Assembly (NCBI GenBank): GCA_003599415.1
Contig: QZKB01000067.1
Coordinates: 1-64,000 of the forward strand
Length of the DNA stretch: 64,000 bases
Reading direction: 5' to 3'
Source of the DNA: Ignavibacteriales bacterium
Lineage (GTDB): Bacteria > Bacteroidota > Ignavibacteria > Ignavibacteriales > SURF-24
The notes beneath the pieces were generated by a model. The model made no database searches and was not told the origin of the DNA. It was given only the letters and a program-made list of their open reading frames with translations. This document shows positions 28,360-37,981 of this stretch, in pieces (within the stretch, counting starts at the first letter, position 1; every line of letters begins with the position of its first letter). The position numbers were made by a program, and so were the translations under genes.

Positions 28360-29208
28360 TTAAATAGTAACCTTTAGTGAATCTGACCCGCTTTTAATTT
28401 CCTGTCCTTCCGGTTTCTTACCATTTGGCGGATTAGTACCTTGCAAACTTATTACATAACTTGCAACTTCCTGTATTTGCTGAGGGCTTAACTGGCTCTC
28501 CCAGCTTATCATTCCTTTTGCCGGAACACCAACACGAATTACTTTAAAAACATTCTGAATAGAATTCCCATGTATCCAGTAGTTATCCGTCAGGTTGGGT
28601 CCTACTAAACCTTCACCAAGTCTTCCATGGCAAACAGAGCATTTGGAAATAAAAGTCTCCTTACCGCTGCTTAATGCACCAACATCTTTAAGTTGAATGA
28701 CGGTAGCTTCTGTTAGCAGCTTACCGCTTTTAATCAGAAGTTCTTTTTCGTAATTAGCAGTGCTTACTTCGGTTTTAAATTCATCTTCCTGCAAAGGACT
28801 GGTTTTAAGTACATGAAAATCAAACATATAAATTATCGCGAATATGACTGTACCGTAAAATAAAATATTGAACCATGGCGGAATACTGTTATTAAGTTCT
28901 TTTATCCCATCATAATTTTCTTTCATCATTAATTCATTTTCTTTTTCCAATGGCGCTAAACCGCTTATTTTATTTTTTATCCAATTCAAACTGAATAGTA
29001 TTGCGCAATAGAATTTCTTTTCCTTTTCTTTATCCGTTGCAAAACTTAAAACAAACCATGAGCCTATTGCAAGTAAGACAGCAAATATTATTATTGCTGT
29101 TTCAATATAACCTTTAAGGTTAAATTCATCTGTTGCTGGTGTTGTAGTTTGTGCAAGTAATAATCCGTTGTTTATTGCAGCAATTGTTATAGTAAAAAAG
29201 CTTTTCAT
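28360..29208 (-). CDS. ccoP: cbb3-type cytochrome c oxidase subunit III (CcoP), one haem c motif visible
   Basis: YDGIKELNNSIPPWFNILFYGTVIFAIIY (CcoP N-terminal domain) and a single CSVCH. Confidence 0.9.
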   Translation of the reverse strand: MKSFFTITIAAINNGLLLAQTTTPATDEFNLKGYIETAIIIFAVLLAIGSWFVLSFATDKEKEKKFYCAILFSLNWIKNKISGLAPLEKENELMMKENYDGIKELNNSIPPWFNILFYGTVIFAIIYMFDFHVLKTSPLQEDEFKTEVSTANYEKELLIKSGKLLTEATVIQLKDVGALSSGKETFISKCSVCHGRLGEGLVGPNLTDNYWIHGNSIQNVFKVIRVGVPAKGMISWESQLSPQQIQEVASYVISLQGTNPPNGKKPEGQEIKSGSDSLKVTI

Positions 29209-29211
29209 AAT

Positions 29212-29400
29212 TCACATTCCTGAATTAGGTTTTTCATTAGTTTCATTTTCAAAAGGAAGACGCGCTAACCTGTTAAGTAATTTTTTATCGGTTCTAAGCA
29301 GTCTTATTACTATTACAATAAATAAACCAATAAAAATTAAAAGTGAGATTACCGGATAAATCCAGATTCCGTCAATGCTTGATAAAAACTTTGATAACAT
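29212..29400 (-). CDS. ccoQ: cbb3 oxidase CcoQ-like small subunit (internal ATG chosen)
   Basis: Small single-TM ORF (WIYPVISLLIFIGLFIVIVIRLLRTDKKLLNRLARLPFENE) between ccoP and ccoNO. Confidence 0.7.
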   Translation of the reverse strand: MLSKFLSSIDGIWIYPVISLLIFIGLFIVIVIRLLRTDKKLLNRLARLPFENETNEKPNSGM

Positions 29401-29401
29401 T

Positions 29402-31519
29402 TCATCTCTCCTGATTTTGTACACCGGCTTTAATATCGGTTCCAAGTCTTTGCAGATAAGCAATCAATGCAATAATTTCTTTATCATGGGTAACAACTGC
29501 ACCTTGCTTAAGTAAGCCTTTGGATATTTTTTCTGCCTGAAGCATCAATTCGGCATTCGCAGCTTTTTCATATCCTTTGGGATAAGGAACACCGATACTT
29601 CTTAAAGTATTTATCTTTGCTTCTGTTTCAGAGGTATTAATTGTTTGTGAATAAAGCCAAGGATATGGCGGCATTATTGATCCCGGTGACATTGATGTCG
29701 GTTCAAACATATGGTAAAAGTGCCATACATCAGAATATTTGCCGCCTTGGCGATGCAAATCCGGTCCGATTCTTCTTGAGCCCCAAAGGAATGGATGATC
29801 ATATACAAATTCTCCGGCTTTGGAATATTCACCATATCTCTCGGTTTCAGATCTGAATGGTCTTATCATTTGCGAATGACAATTTACACATCCTTCACGT
29901 TGATAAATATCTCTGCCATGAAGTTCCAATGCAGTTAATGGTTTAACACTTGATATTGTTGGTACATTTGACTGAATTAGAAATGTCGGGATAAATTCAA
30001 TTATACCACCGATTAATATTGCAATGGTAGCTAAAACAGTAAATTGAATTGGTTTGCTTTCTAACCACCTGTGACCTTTTTCTTTTTGAAGATGCAAAAG
30101 TGCCGGGGCTTCTGCTGCTTCATTAAATTCAATTTTACCTTGCTTTGCTGTTTTTAGGAGATTATAAATACCAACACAAATTCCAATAATATATAAAGTA
30201 CCACCGACTGCACGAATGATATACATGGGGATAATCTGCGTAACTGATTCAAGGAAATTCGGGTATTGTAAAATTCCGAGCGGAGTAAATTGCTTCCACA
30301 TTAATGATTCTGTTACAGCTGCCCAGTATAGTGAAAGAACATAGAATACCATTCCTAACGTACCAAGCCAGAAGTGAAGATTAGCCGCTTTTACAGAATG
30401 AAGTTTTGTATTGTAAAGTTTAGGTACAAGCCAGTACAGCATTCCGAATGTCAGAAATCCGTTCCAGCCTAAAGCACCAATATGAACGTGACCGATAATC
30501 CAGTTTGTATAGTGAAGCTGAGCGTTGACATTTTTTAGTGAAAGCATTGGTCCTTCAAGAGTTGCCATACCGTAAGCAGTTACTGCAACAACCATGAATT
30601 TTAGAATCGGATCTTCGCGGACTTTATCCCATGCACCACGTAAGGTTAACAAACCATTAATCATTCCGCCCCAGGAAGGAGCAATTAGCATAATTGAAAA
30701 TACAGTTCCAAGGGATTGTGCCCAGTCAGGTAATGCAGTATACAATAGATGATGAGGTCCTGCCCAGATGTAAATAAATATTAATGTCCAGAAGTGTAGA
30801 ATTGAAAGCCTGTAAGAGTAAACAGGTCTGTTGGCAGCTTTTGGCAGGAAGTAATACATCAAGCCAAGAAATGGTGTTGTAAGAAAGAAAGCCACAGCAT
30901 TGTGCCCGTACCACCACTGTACCAATGCATCCTGCACACCGGCATAAAGTGAATAGCTCTTTAATAGTGTAGCGGGAACTTCAAGAGAATTAACAATATG
31001 AAGAACTGCAACAGTTACCCAACCGGAAATATAAAACCAGATTGCAACATACATATGCTCTTCACGGCGTTTGATGATTGTACCAAGCATATTTAATCCA
31101 AAGACGACCCAAACTAATGTAATAGCTATATCAATCGGCCATTCAAGTTCGGCGTACTCCTTAGATGTTGTCAATCCTGCCGGTAATGAAATTGCTGCGA
31201 GAACAATAATAAATTGCCATCCCCAGAAGTTTATTTTACTCAGAATGTCACTGTACATTCTTGCTTTGCAAAGCCGCTGAAGCGAATAATACAATCCTGT
31301 AAAAATTGCATTACCCACAAAGGCAAAGATGACTGCGTTGGTATGTAAAGGACGCAGCCTTCCAAATGTTAAGTAGGGAATACCAAAATTTAATTGCGGT
31401 AAAAACAATTGACATGCAATCAGCAAGCCGACAAGCATTCCGACTACGCCCCAAAGTAACGTAGCCATTGCGAAATTGCGGACAATCTTGTTATCGTAAC
31501 TGAATTTTTCCACTTCCAT
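29402..31519 (-). CDS. ccoNO: Fused cbb3-type cytochrome c oxidase subunits I and II (CcoNO)
   Basis: CcoN part (LRPLHTNAVIFAFVGNAIF, WWYGHNAVAFFLTTPFLG) followed in one ORF by CcoO part (GRDIYQREGCVNCHSQMIRPFRSETERYGEYSKAGEFVYDHPFLWGSRRIGPDLHR). Confidence 0.95.
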   Translation of the reverse strand: MEVEKFSYDNKIVRNFAMATLLWGVVGMLVGLLIACQLFLPQLNFGIPYLTFGRLRPLHTNAVIFAFVGNAIFTGLYYSLQRLCKARMYSDILSKINFWGWQFIIVLAAISLPAGLTTSKEYAELEWPIDIAITLVWVVFGLNMLGTIIKRREEHMYVAIWFYISGWVTVAVLHIVNSLEVPATLLKSYSLYAGVQDALVQWWYGHNAVAFFLTTPFLGLMYYFLPKAANRPVYSYRLSILHFWTLIFIYIWAGPHHLLYTALPDWAQSLGTVFSIMLIAPSWGGMINGLLTLRGAWDKVREDPILKFMVVAVTAYGMATLEGPMLSLKNVNAQLHYTNWIIGHVHIGALGWNGFLTFGMLYWLVPKLYNTKLHSVKAANLHFWLGTLGMVFYVLSLYWAAVTESLMWKQFTPLGILQYPNFLESVTQIIPMYIIRAVGGTLYIIGICVGIYNLLKTAKQGKIEFNEAAEAPALLHLQKEKGHRWLESKPIQFTVLATIAILIGGIIEFIPTFLIQSNVPTISSVKPLTALELHGRDIYQREGCVNCHSQMIRPFRSETERYGEYSKAGEFVYDHPFLWGSRRIGPDLHRQGGKYSDVWHFYHMFEPTSMSPGSIMPPYPWLYSQTINTSETEAKINTLRSIGVPYPKGYEKAANAELMLQAEKISKGLLKQGAVVTHDKEIIALIAYLQRLGTDIKAGVQNQER

Positions 31520-31544
31520 AGAACCCTGCAGATTTTATAATGAA

Positions 31545-31727
31545 TTATTTATTTAGCTGTTGTTTTCCTTTCTTGTCTGAATCCGGTTTATCTTCATCAA
31601 ATAAAATTCTGACCGAAGGAGTATATGTATCCTTAAACTGATTATGCTTTACTGCCCAGATAAATGCGACTAAAAAACCACCAGCAACAAGCAGACTGAA
31701 AAACATAAGTATTACCATTACGTACAT
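31545..31727 (-). CDS. ccoS: cbb3 oxidase assembly protein CcoS (internal ATG chosen)
   Basis: MYVMVILMFFSLLVAGGFLVAFIWAVKHNQFKDTYTPSVRILFDED. Confidence 0.85.
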   Translation of the reverse strand: MYVMVILMFFSLLVAGGFLVAFIWAVKHNQFKDTYTPSVRILFDEDKPDSDKKGKQQLNK

Positions 31728-31728
31728 T

Positions 31729-34164
31729 TTATAAAAGTCCTCTTCTTTTGGCAAACAGAGCAGTAGTAGCCGTTGCAAATAAAACAACAGAGATCGAGCT
31801 GACAGGCATAAGTATAGCTGCAATCAATGGAGTAAGATTACCTGTAACAGCAAAGTATAAACCAAGAACATTGTAAGATACAGATAAAACAAAACTTGTA
31901 CTTATTATTTTAATATTTGTTTTACTAAACTCAATGAATTTCCCTAATTTGCCAAACGAATCTGCATCAAGAATTGCATCGCTGGCAGGTGTAAAATTAT
32001 TAGTGTTTTCAGTAATTGAAATGCCGGCATCACTTGCTTTTAGTGCACCCGCATCATTAAGACCGTCGCCTATCATCAATATGCTTTTATCTTTTTCCTG
32101 CAATTGTCTTACGAAATCAAGTTTATCAGAAGGAGTCTGGAAGAATTTTAATTCTGCAGAATCCCCGAAATATGAAATCAGGTTGTTCTTTTCATTATCA
32201 TTATCACCTGACAGAACTGATAATTCATAATTCTTCAGCGAAGAAATAACTTCTTTTAATTCATCCCTGTACAGATTTGAAAATTTGTAACTTCCTTTCG
32301 GCTCATTATTAATTGATAAATAAACTGTAGTATCAAACGATTTTTGTTGCTGAGCTAAATCCTCATCTTCAATTTTAGAAAAAGGATTTACGAATGAACC
32401 GGAACCGAGTTTAACTGAATTATTATTAACAGTTCCTTCAAGTCCCTGCCCGATTATTTCACTGAAAGATTTTACTTCAAAATGATTTCCTTCCGGCAGA
32501 TAATCATAAATTATTCTGCTTAACGGATGAGAAGAATTTCTAACCAGAGATTTAACAGCCATGGTTTCATCTTTGGAAAGTGCATTACCTTCAAAATGAA
32601 TTCTTGAAGATTCCGGTTTTGTTATCGTTCCGGTCTTATCAAAAATAATTGAATTTATTTTTGCTAATTTCTCAACAAGAAAAATATTCCGGAGATAAAA
32701 TTTATTCCTTCCGAAAATTCTCATTGTATTTCCAAAAGTAAATGGAATTGACAATGCCAATGCGCAGGGACATGCTACTATTAATATTGCGGTAACAATA
32801 TTTACTGCCTGTACAAGGCTTATTTGTATCCAGTATATAAACGCAATCATGGAAATAATCAGAATTCCGGATGTGAAATATTTAGCTATAACATCACTTC
32901 TATGTGAAAAAGTTTTCTTTTCCATTTTTTTATTGAAGTGATCATTCCAAAGTTGCGTAATGTAGCTCTGAGATACCTTTTTGATTACCTCAAGTTCAAT
33001 TGCAGTTCCTGTCTGTTTGCCACCCGCATAAATAATTTCACCCGGCTTTTTTTCAATTGGTCTTGATTCACCCGTAACAAAACTATAATCGATAAAGCCA
33101 TTCCCGTTTAAGAGATATGAATCAGCAGGAATCAATTCATTATTTCTGACTAAAAATTTATCCCCGGTTTGCAGATTTGCAACAGGAACAGAAGTTTCTT
33201 TGCCTGCTTTTCTTGTAGTAACTGACAGTGGGAAAAATGATTTATAATCGCGTTCAAAGTTTAATAAGTCGTAAGTTTTTGTCTGAAATAATTTTCCGAC
33301 CAGCAAAAAGAAAACGAGTCCGCTCATAGAATCCATATAACCGGAACCGGCGCCGGTTATTATTTCGTACAAACTTCTTATAAACTGGATTGCAATTCCA
33401 AGCGATATAGGTACATCAATGTTTAATACTTTTTCTTTCAGTCCACCAAAAGCTGATTTAAAATAATCTGAGCTGCTGAAAAAGAAAACCGGAAGCGAGA
33501 GAAGGATTATTAAAAAGCCAAACACTCTGTCAAGAAAAGGATCTACCTTATTAATGAAAGATAAATACTCCGGAAAGCTTAAAAGCATTATGTTTCCAAA
33601 GGCAAATCCCGCTACACCAATTTTGTAATATAATCTTTTATTGATGCCTTCATTTTTTTTCTTACCTGAATTTGCAAGGTCAAGCAATGGCTCATAACCA
33701 AGTGATGACAATAACTCAACAATTGCTTTTAAGGATGTGTCGCTCTCTTTGAATTGAACTGATAATTTTTTTTCAAGAAAATTAACACGGGAATATTTAA
33801 TTCCGCTGTTAATTTTATAAAGATTTTCAAGCAACCAAATACATGAACTGCAATGCATTTGCGGAATGAAGAAAGTGACAGTTGAAATTTCACCATCCGT
33901 AAAATCAATTAATTCTTTTTTTAGAGTGGCGCTGTCAAGGAAATCAAATTTGCCATTATTGCTTATAGGGGTGGGTGAAATTCCGGGTTTATCGTTTAAA
34001 GTATAATAACTGCACAGTTTATTGTTATCAAGTAATTCATAAACTGTTTTGCAGCCGTTACAGCAAAATATTTTTTCACCAATACTAATCGAATCATCGG
34101 AGCAATAATCTCCGCAATGAAAGCATATCAATTTTTCCAAAGTGTCAGTTTCAACTTTGTTCAT
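31729..34164 (-). CDS. ccoI: Copper-translocating P-type ATPase CcoI/FixI
   Basis: N-terminal Cys-rich metal-binding region, MHCSSCIWLLENL, ACPCALALSIPF (CPC), FDKTGTIT, GDGLNDAGALKASDAGI. Confidence 0.95.
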   Translation of the reverse strand: MNKVETDTLEKLICFHCGDYCSDDSISIGEKIFCCNGCKTVYELLDNNKLCSYYTLNDKPGISPTPISNNGKFDFLDSATLKKELIDFTDGEISTVTFFIPQMHCSSCIWLLENLYKINSGIKYSRVNFLEKKLSVQFKESDTSLKAIVELLSSLGYEPLLDLANSGKKKNEGINKRLYYKIGVAGFAFGNIMLLSFPEYLSFINKVDPFLDRVFGFLIILLSLPVFFFSSSDYFKSAFGGLKEKVLNIDVPISLGIAIQFIRSLYEIITGAGSGYMDSMSGLVFFLLVGKLFQTKTYDLLNFERDYKSFFPLSVTTRKAGKETSVPVANLQTGDKFLVRNNELIPADSYLLNGNGFIDYSFVTGESRPIEKKPGEIIYAGGKQTGTAIELEVIKKVSQSYITQLWNDHFNKKMEKKTFSHRSDVIAKYFTSGILIISMIAFIYWIQISLVQAVNIVTAILIVACPCALALSIPFTFGNTMRIFGRNKFYLRNIFLVEKLAKINSIIFDKTGTITKPESSRIHFEGNALSKDETMAVKSLVRNSSHPLSRIIYDYLPEGNHFEVKSFSEIIGQGLEGTVNNNSVKLGSGSFVNPFSKIEDEDLAQQQKSFDTTVYLSINNEPKGSYKFSNLYRDELKEVISSLKNYELSVLSGDNDNEKNNLISYFGDSAELKFFQTPSDKLDFVRQLQEKDKSILMIGDGLNDAGALKASDAGISITENTNNFTPASDAILDADSFGKLGKFIEFSKTNIKIISTSFVLSVSYNVLGLYFAVTGNLTPLIAAILMPVSSISVVLFATATTALFAKRRGLL

Positions 34165-34436
34165 TAGTAAAACGAAGTCCCTCTTTGTTTTGCCCTGATA
34201 AGAAGAATTTTAATAAGTGAATATATCTTATTTAGTTTAAAACAGCAACGGCATTCGTTGAAGTTTATGATTTGACCATCCTTAAGATTTCCGAAACAAA
34301 TTGTCTATAGTCTTGAATTTCTATATTAAAAAAATCACTTTATCAAAGAATTCAGAAAGAAAATGAAATTGCTAATAAACCCTTTTCTTTTTAACTTGCG
34401 TTACAAAAAAAATTTTTAAACCAAATCAGATTTACA

Positions 34437-35558
34437 ATGAGAATAGGAATTCCCAAAGAGAACCGTTTGGAAGAAAAAAGAGTGGCATTAGCCCCGGCCG
34501 GAGTGGATGCCCTTGTAAAATCCGGGCACAGTGTATTTATTGAAAGCGGTGCTGGTGTCGGTAGCCATTTTTCTGATGAAGAATACAGGAAATTCGGAGC
34601 CAATATTGTTTATCATGGAGAAGAAGTCTACCAGCGTTCTGAATTAATTACGAAAATACACCCGATATCAGAAAGTGAAGTTGAACTTCTTCAGGAAGAG
34701 CAAATAGTTTTTGCATTCCATCACCTTGAAATTCAAAAGAAAAAAATAGTCGACGCACTTCTTGATAAGAAAATAACTTCTTTAAGTTATGAACTTGTTG
34801 AGAAGGATAACAGCTTGACTGTTCTTCAAACAATGAGCGAAATAGCTGGACAGATTGCTGTAGAAGTCGGCGAAAGATATCTTCAGTCAAGATTAAATGT
34901 AAGCCGTGGTATTTTAATGGGTGGAATTACCGGTGTTGCTCCTTCTGCTGTTGTTATACTTGGCGCCGGTGTTGTAGGCAGGAATGCTGCAAGATCCGCT
35001 TTGGGAAGAGGCGCTCATGTAATTATGCTTGATAAAGATGTTAACAGGTTAAAGAATATAGATTTTCTTTTTAACAAACAGGTAACTACTGTTGTTGCAA
35101 ATCCTTTGACAATTGCAAGAGGTGTTAAATTTGCAGATGTTCTTATCGGGGCTATTCTTATTCGTGGTGAAAAGACCCCGCATGTAGTTTCTGAAGAAAT
35201 GGTAAAAACCATGAAGAAGGGTGCTGTTATTGTTGATGTGTCGATTGACCAGGGTGGATGTGTTGCAACAAGCCACCCGACAACAATATCGGATCCCATT
35301 TTTGTTCAGCACGATGTAATACATTATTGTATATCCAATTTACCTGCATTGGTTCCGCGCACTGCAAGTTTTGGATTAACAAATGTTTCTATTGAATATT
35401 TAATGAATATTGCTGACAACGGGCTTGGTAATGCTTTATTACATGATCCCGGTCTTGCAAAAGGCGTTTGTACTTATAACGGTTTTTGCTCAAACGAACA
35501 GATAGCGGAAGTATTTGGTCTTGAATACAGACGATTAAGAATTTTTTCTACAAACTAA
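34437..35558 (+). CDS. ald: Alanine dehydrogenase
   Basis: MRIGIPKENRLEEKRVALAPAGVDALV, VVILGAGVVGRNAARSALGRGAHVIMLD, NLPALVPRTASFGLTN. Confidence 0.9.
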   Translation: MRIGIPKENRLEEKRVALAPAGVDALVKSGHSVFIESGAGVGSHFSDEEYRKFGANIVYHGEEVYQRSELITKIHPISESEVELLQEEQIVFAFHHLEIQKKKIVDALLDKKITSLSYELVEKDNSLTVLQTMSEIAGQIAVEVGERYLQSRLNVSRGILMGGITGVAPSAVVILGAGVVGRNAARSALGRGAHVIMLDKDVNRLKNIDFLFNKQVTTVVANPLTIARGVKFADVLIGAILIRGEKTPHVVSEEMVKTMKKGAVIVDVSIDQGGCVATSHPTTISDPIFVQHDVIHYCISNLPALVPRTASFGLTNVSIEYLMNIADNGLGNALLHDPGLAKGVCTYNGFCSNEQIAEVFGLEYRRLRIFSTN

Positions 35559-35576
35559 AATAGGACAAATATTTTT

Positions 35577-36929
35577 ATGTTGATGGATAAAGTTGGTCCT
35601 GTTAAAAGTAAAACAGCTGCATGGTTAAATAATTACCAGTCAAAAATTGTATCATCGGATGAAGCGCTGAAAATATTAAAGTCCGGTGATAATGTTGTTG
35701 TACAACCCGGCTGCGCTGCTCCAATGGAATTGATACGGGCAATGGTAAGACGTAAAGATGAATTGGAAGATATTAATCTATATCATATTCTAACTGTTGG
35801 ACCTCTTCCATACGTTGAACCTGGTATGGAAAAACATTTTAAACATAGTGCATTTTTTATTGGAGCTAATACAAGAAAAGCTGTTAACGAAGGTCGCGCA
35901 GATTTTATTCCGATATTTTTATCGGAGGTTCCGCTTCTATTTAAAAATGGAATTATTAAATCGGATGTAGCCCTTATAAATGTTTCGCCTCCTGATGAAC
36001 ATGGTTTTTGCAGTTACGGAATAGATGTAGGAACTATCAAAACCCCTGCGGAAAAATCAAAAACTATAATTGCCCAGGTGAACAATTGTATGCCCAGGAC
36101 TCTTGGTGATAGTTTCATTCATGTAAATAAACTGAAATATATTATTGAGTATGATGAACCAATGCAGGAACTTCCGCAGGTAGATCCTGACATTACTCCT
36201 GATATGCTTGAAATTTATAATCAAATTGGCCGACATATTGCAACTTTAATTGAAGACGGTTCAACCCTTCAAATGGGAATTGGTGCCATTCCGGATGCAG
36301 TACTTAAATATTTAAAAGACAAACGTGATCTTGGTATTCACACAGAGATGTTCTCCGATGGTATTATTGAACTTATTGAATCCGGCATTGTTAATAATGA
36401 AAAGAAAACTCTGCATCCCGGAAAAATTATTGCGGGATTTATTCTTGGTACAAAACGGAGTTTTGATTTTATTGATAACAATCCTATTGCGGAATTCCAT
36501 CCGCAGGAATATGTAAATGATCCGTTTGTGGTAGCAAAAAATTATAAAATGGTTGCAATAAATTCCGCAATTGAAGTCGATCTTACAGGGCAGGTTTGTG
36601 CTGATTCGATAGGTACAAAATTTTTCAGCGGTATTGGTGGCCAGGTTGATTTCATTAGGGGCGCTGCCAGATCTGAAGGTGGCAAACCGATTATTGCCTT
36701 ACCTTCTACAACAAAGGATTTTAAAATTTCCAGGATTGTTCCTGCTTTAAAACCAAGTGCTGGTGTTGTTACTTCGCGCGGAGATGTTCATTATATTGTA
36801 ACTGAATATGGCGTTGCTCATCTTTACGGCAAATCAATAAGAGAAAGAGCAAAAGCATTAATAAATATTGCGCATCCTTCTTTCAGAGAATCACTTGAGA
36901 TTTTTGCTAAAGAGAATTTTAATATCTGA
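35577..36929 (+). CDS. Acetyl-CoA hydrolase/transferase (4-hydroxybutyrate CoA-transferase-like)
   Basis: LQMGIGAIPDAVLKYL, GIHTEMFSDGIIELIESG, GGQVDFIRGAARSEGGKPIIALPST, VVTSRGDVHYIVTEYGVAHLYGKSIRERA. Confidence 0.92.
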   Translation: MLMDKVGPVKSKTAAWLNNYQSKIVSSDEALKILKSGDNVVVQPGCAAPMELIRAMVRRKDELEDINLYHILTVGPLPYVEPGMEKHFKHSAFFIGANTRKAVNEGRADFIPIFLSEVPLLFKNGIIKSDVALINVSPPDEHGFCSYGIDVGTIKTPAEKSKTIIAQVNNCMPRTLGDSFIHVNKLKYIIEYDEPMQELPQVDPDITPDMLEIYNQIGRHIATLIEDGSTLQMGIGAIPDAVLKYLKDKRDLGIHTEMFSDGIIELIESGIVNNEKKTLHPGKIIAGFILGTKRSFDFIDNNPIAEFHPQEYVNDPFVVAKNYKMVAINSAIEVDLTGQVCADSIGTKFFSGIGGQVDFIRGAARSEGGKPIIALPSTTKDFKISRIVPALKPSAGVVTSRGDVHYIVTEYGVAHLYGKSIRERAKALINIAHPSFRESLEIFAKENFNI

Positions 36930-36931
36930 TT

Positions 36932-37621
36932 ATGGTTGCAGTAATTGGTGATGTACACGGATGCTATAATACTTTAAAAGATCTTTTTAATAAGATAAAG
37001 AGGAAATATCCATCAATTGATATTTACTGTGTAGGAGATCTTGTTGACAGGGGATATTATTGCTACGAAGTGGTGGATTTTTTTATAAGCAATGGAATTA
37101 AATGTACGCCCGGCAACCATGATTATATGTTCTATGATTATTTTAAAAATCCTTCCAGCATATTTGCAAAAAGCTGGAGCTATAACGGAAATGAAACTAC
37201 TTTGATTTCTTATTCTCAGCATATTGATGAAATGAATTTTCATCTTGATTACATTAAAGCATTTCCGTTGTTCTTTGATTTACCTGATTGCTTTATTTCT
37301 CATGCCGGAATTTCCAGCAGCTATAATAAAATATTTACACCTGAAATGATGAGTGATAAAGAACTGTTAAGTGGTTTTTTATTAAACAAGATTAATGATG
37401 ATGCAGGAATACTCTGGAACAGAGATACACTTTTGAATATTAATAAGCTTCAGGTAGTAGGGCACACAAAACAGCCTGAAGTAAGAATGGATAAGAAATC
37501 AAATGGAATTTATATTGATACCGGCGCTTACAGCGGTAACATGCTAAGCAGTGTTATACTTGAAAACAATAATGTGCTTGACGTAATATTTGAATATACT
37601 CATAGCGACGATATCTCTTAA
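36932..37621 (+). CDS. Serine/threonine-type metallophosphatase (PPP family)
   Basis: VIGDVHGCYNTL, YCVGDLVDRGYY, PGNHDYM, HAGI. Confidence 0.9.
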   Translation: MVAVIGDVHGCYNTLKDLFNKIKRKYPSIDIYCVGDLVDRGYYCYEVVDFFISNGIKCTPGNHDYMFYDYFKNPSSIFAKSWSYNGNETTLISYSQHIDEMNFHLDYIKAFPLFFDLPDCFISHAGISSSYNKIFTPEMMSDKELLSGFLLNKINDDAGILWNRDTLLNINKLQVVGHTKQPEVRMDKKSNGIYIDTGAYSGNMLSSVILENNNVLDVIFEYTHSDDIS

Positions 37622-37633
37622 TAAATAAATCTG

Positions 37634-37662
37634 TTCTCTTCAGATGAGAATTATTTTTTTTA
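37634..37662 (+). terminator. Possible intrinsic terminator
   Basis: ttctc-ttcagat-gagaa stem followed by a T-rich tract (ttattttttttaattc). Confidence 0.4.
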
Positions 37663-37981
37663 ATTCTTTTTTTTTACCCCAAAAAAAATTTGATATTCTC
37701 TTGTGAAATAAATAATTTTTCAAACAAAATTGGAGAACTAAAGCGAATAAAGTCTACAGTGTTTAACAATTGGTCGGGTTCAAAGAATTAAAGCGAGATT
37801 ATTAAAAGTTCTCCGTGAGAGTGCACAGCTTTGTGCAATCGTATCTATTACTGTATACGGTTTCCTCTCAATAGGATTTACCAATCATATTAACCAGGTA
37901 AATGACTCTTATCTTTTTTTAAGCTGCCTGAATTACATCCAGAATAGTAATTTCTTAAATCCACAAGGGAAGGTACCCGGT

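Noticed and set aside
34165-34436. FNR/Crp-type box in the divergent ccoI/ald intergenic region
   Set aside because: Looked for TTGAT-N4-ATCAA-like and TGTGA-N6-TCACA-like sites and saw no convincing match.
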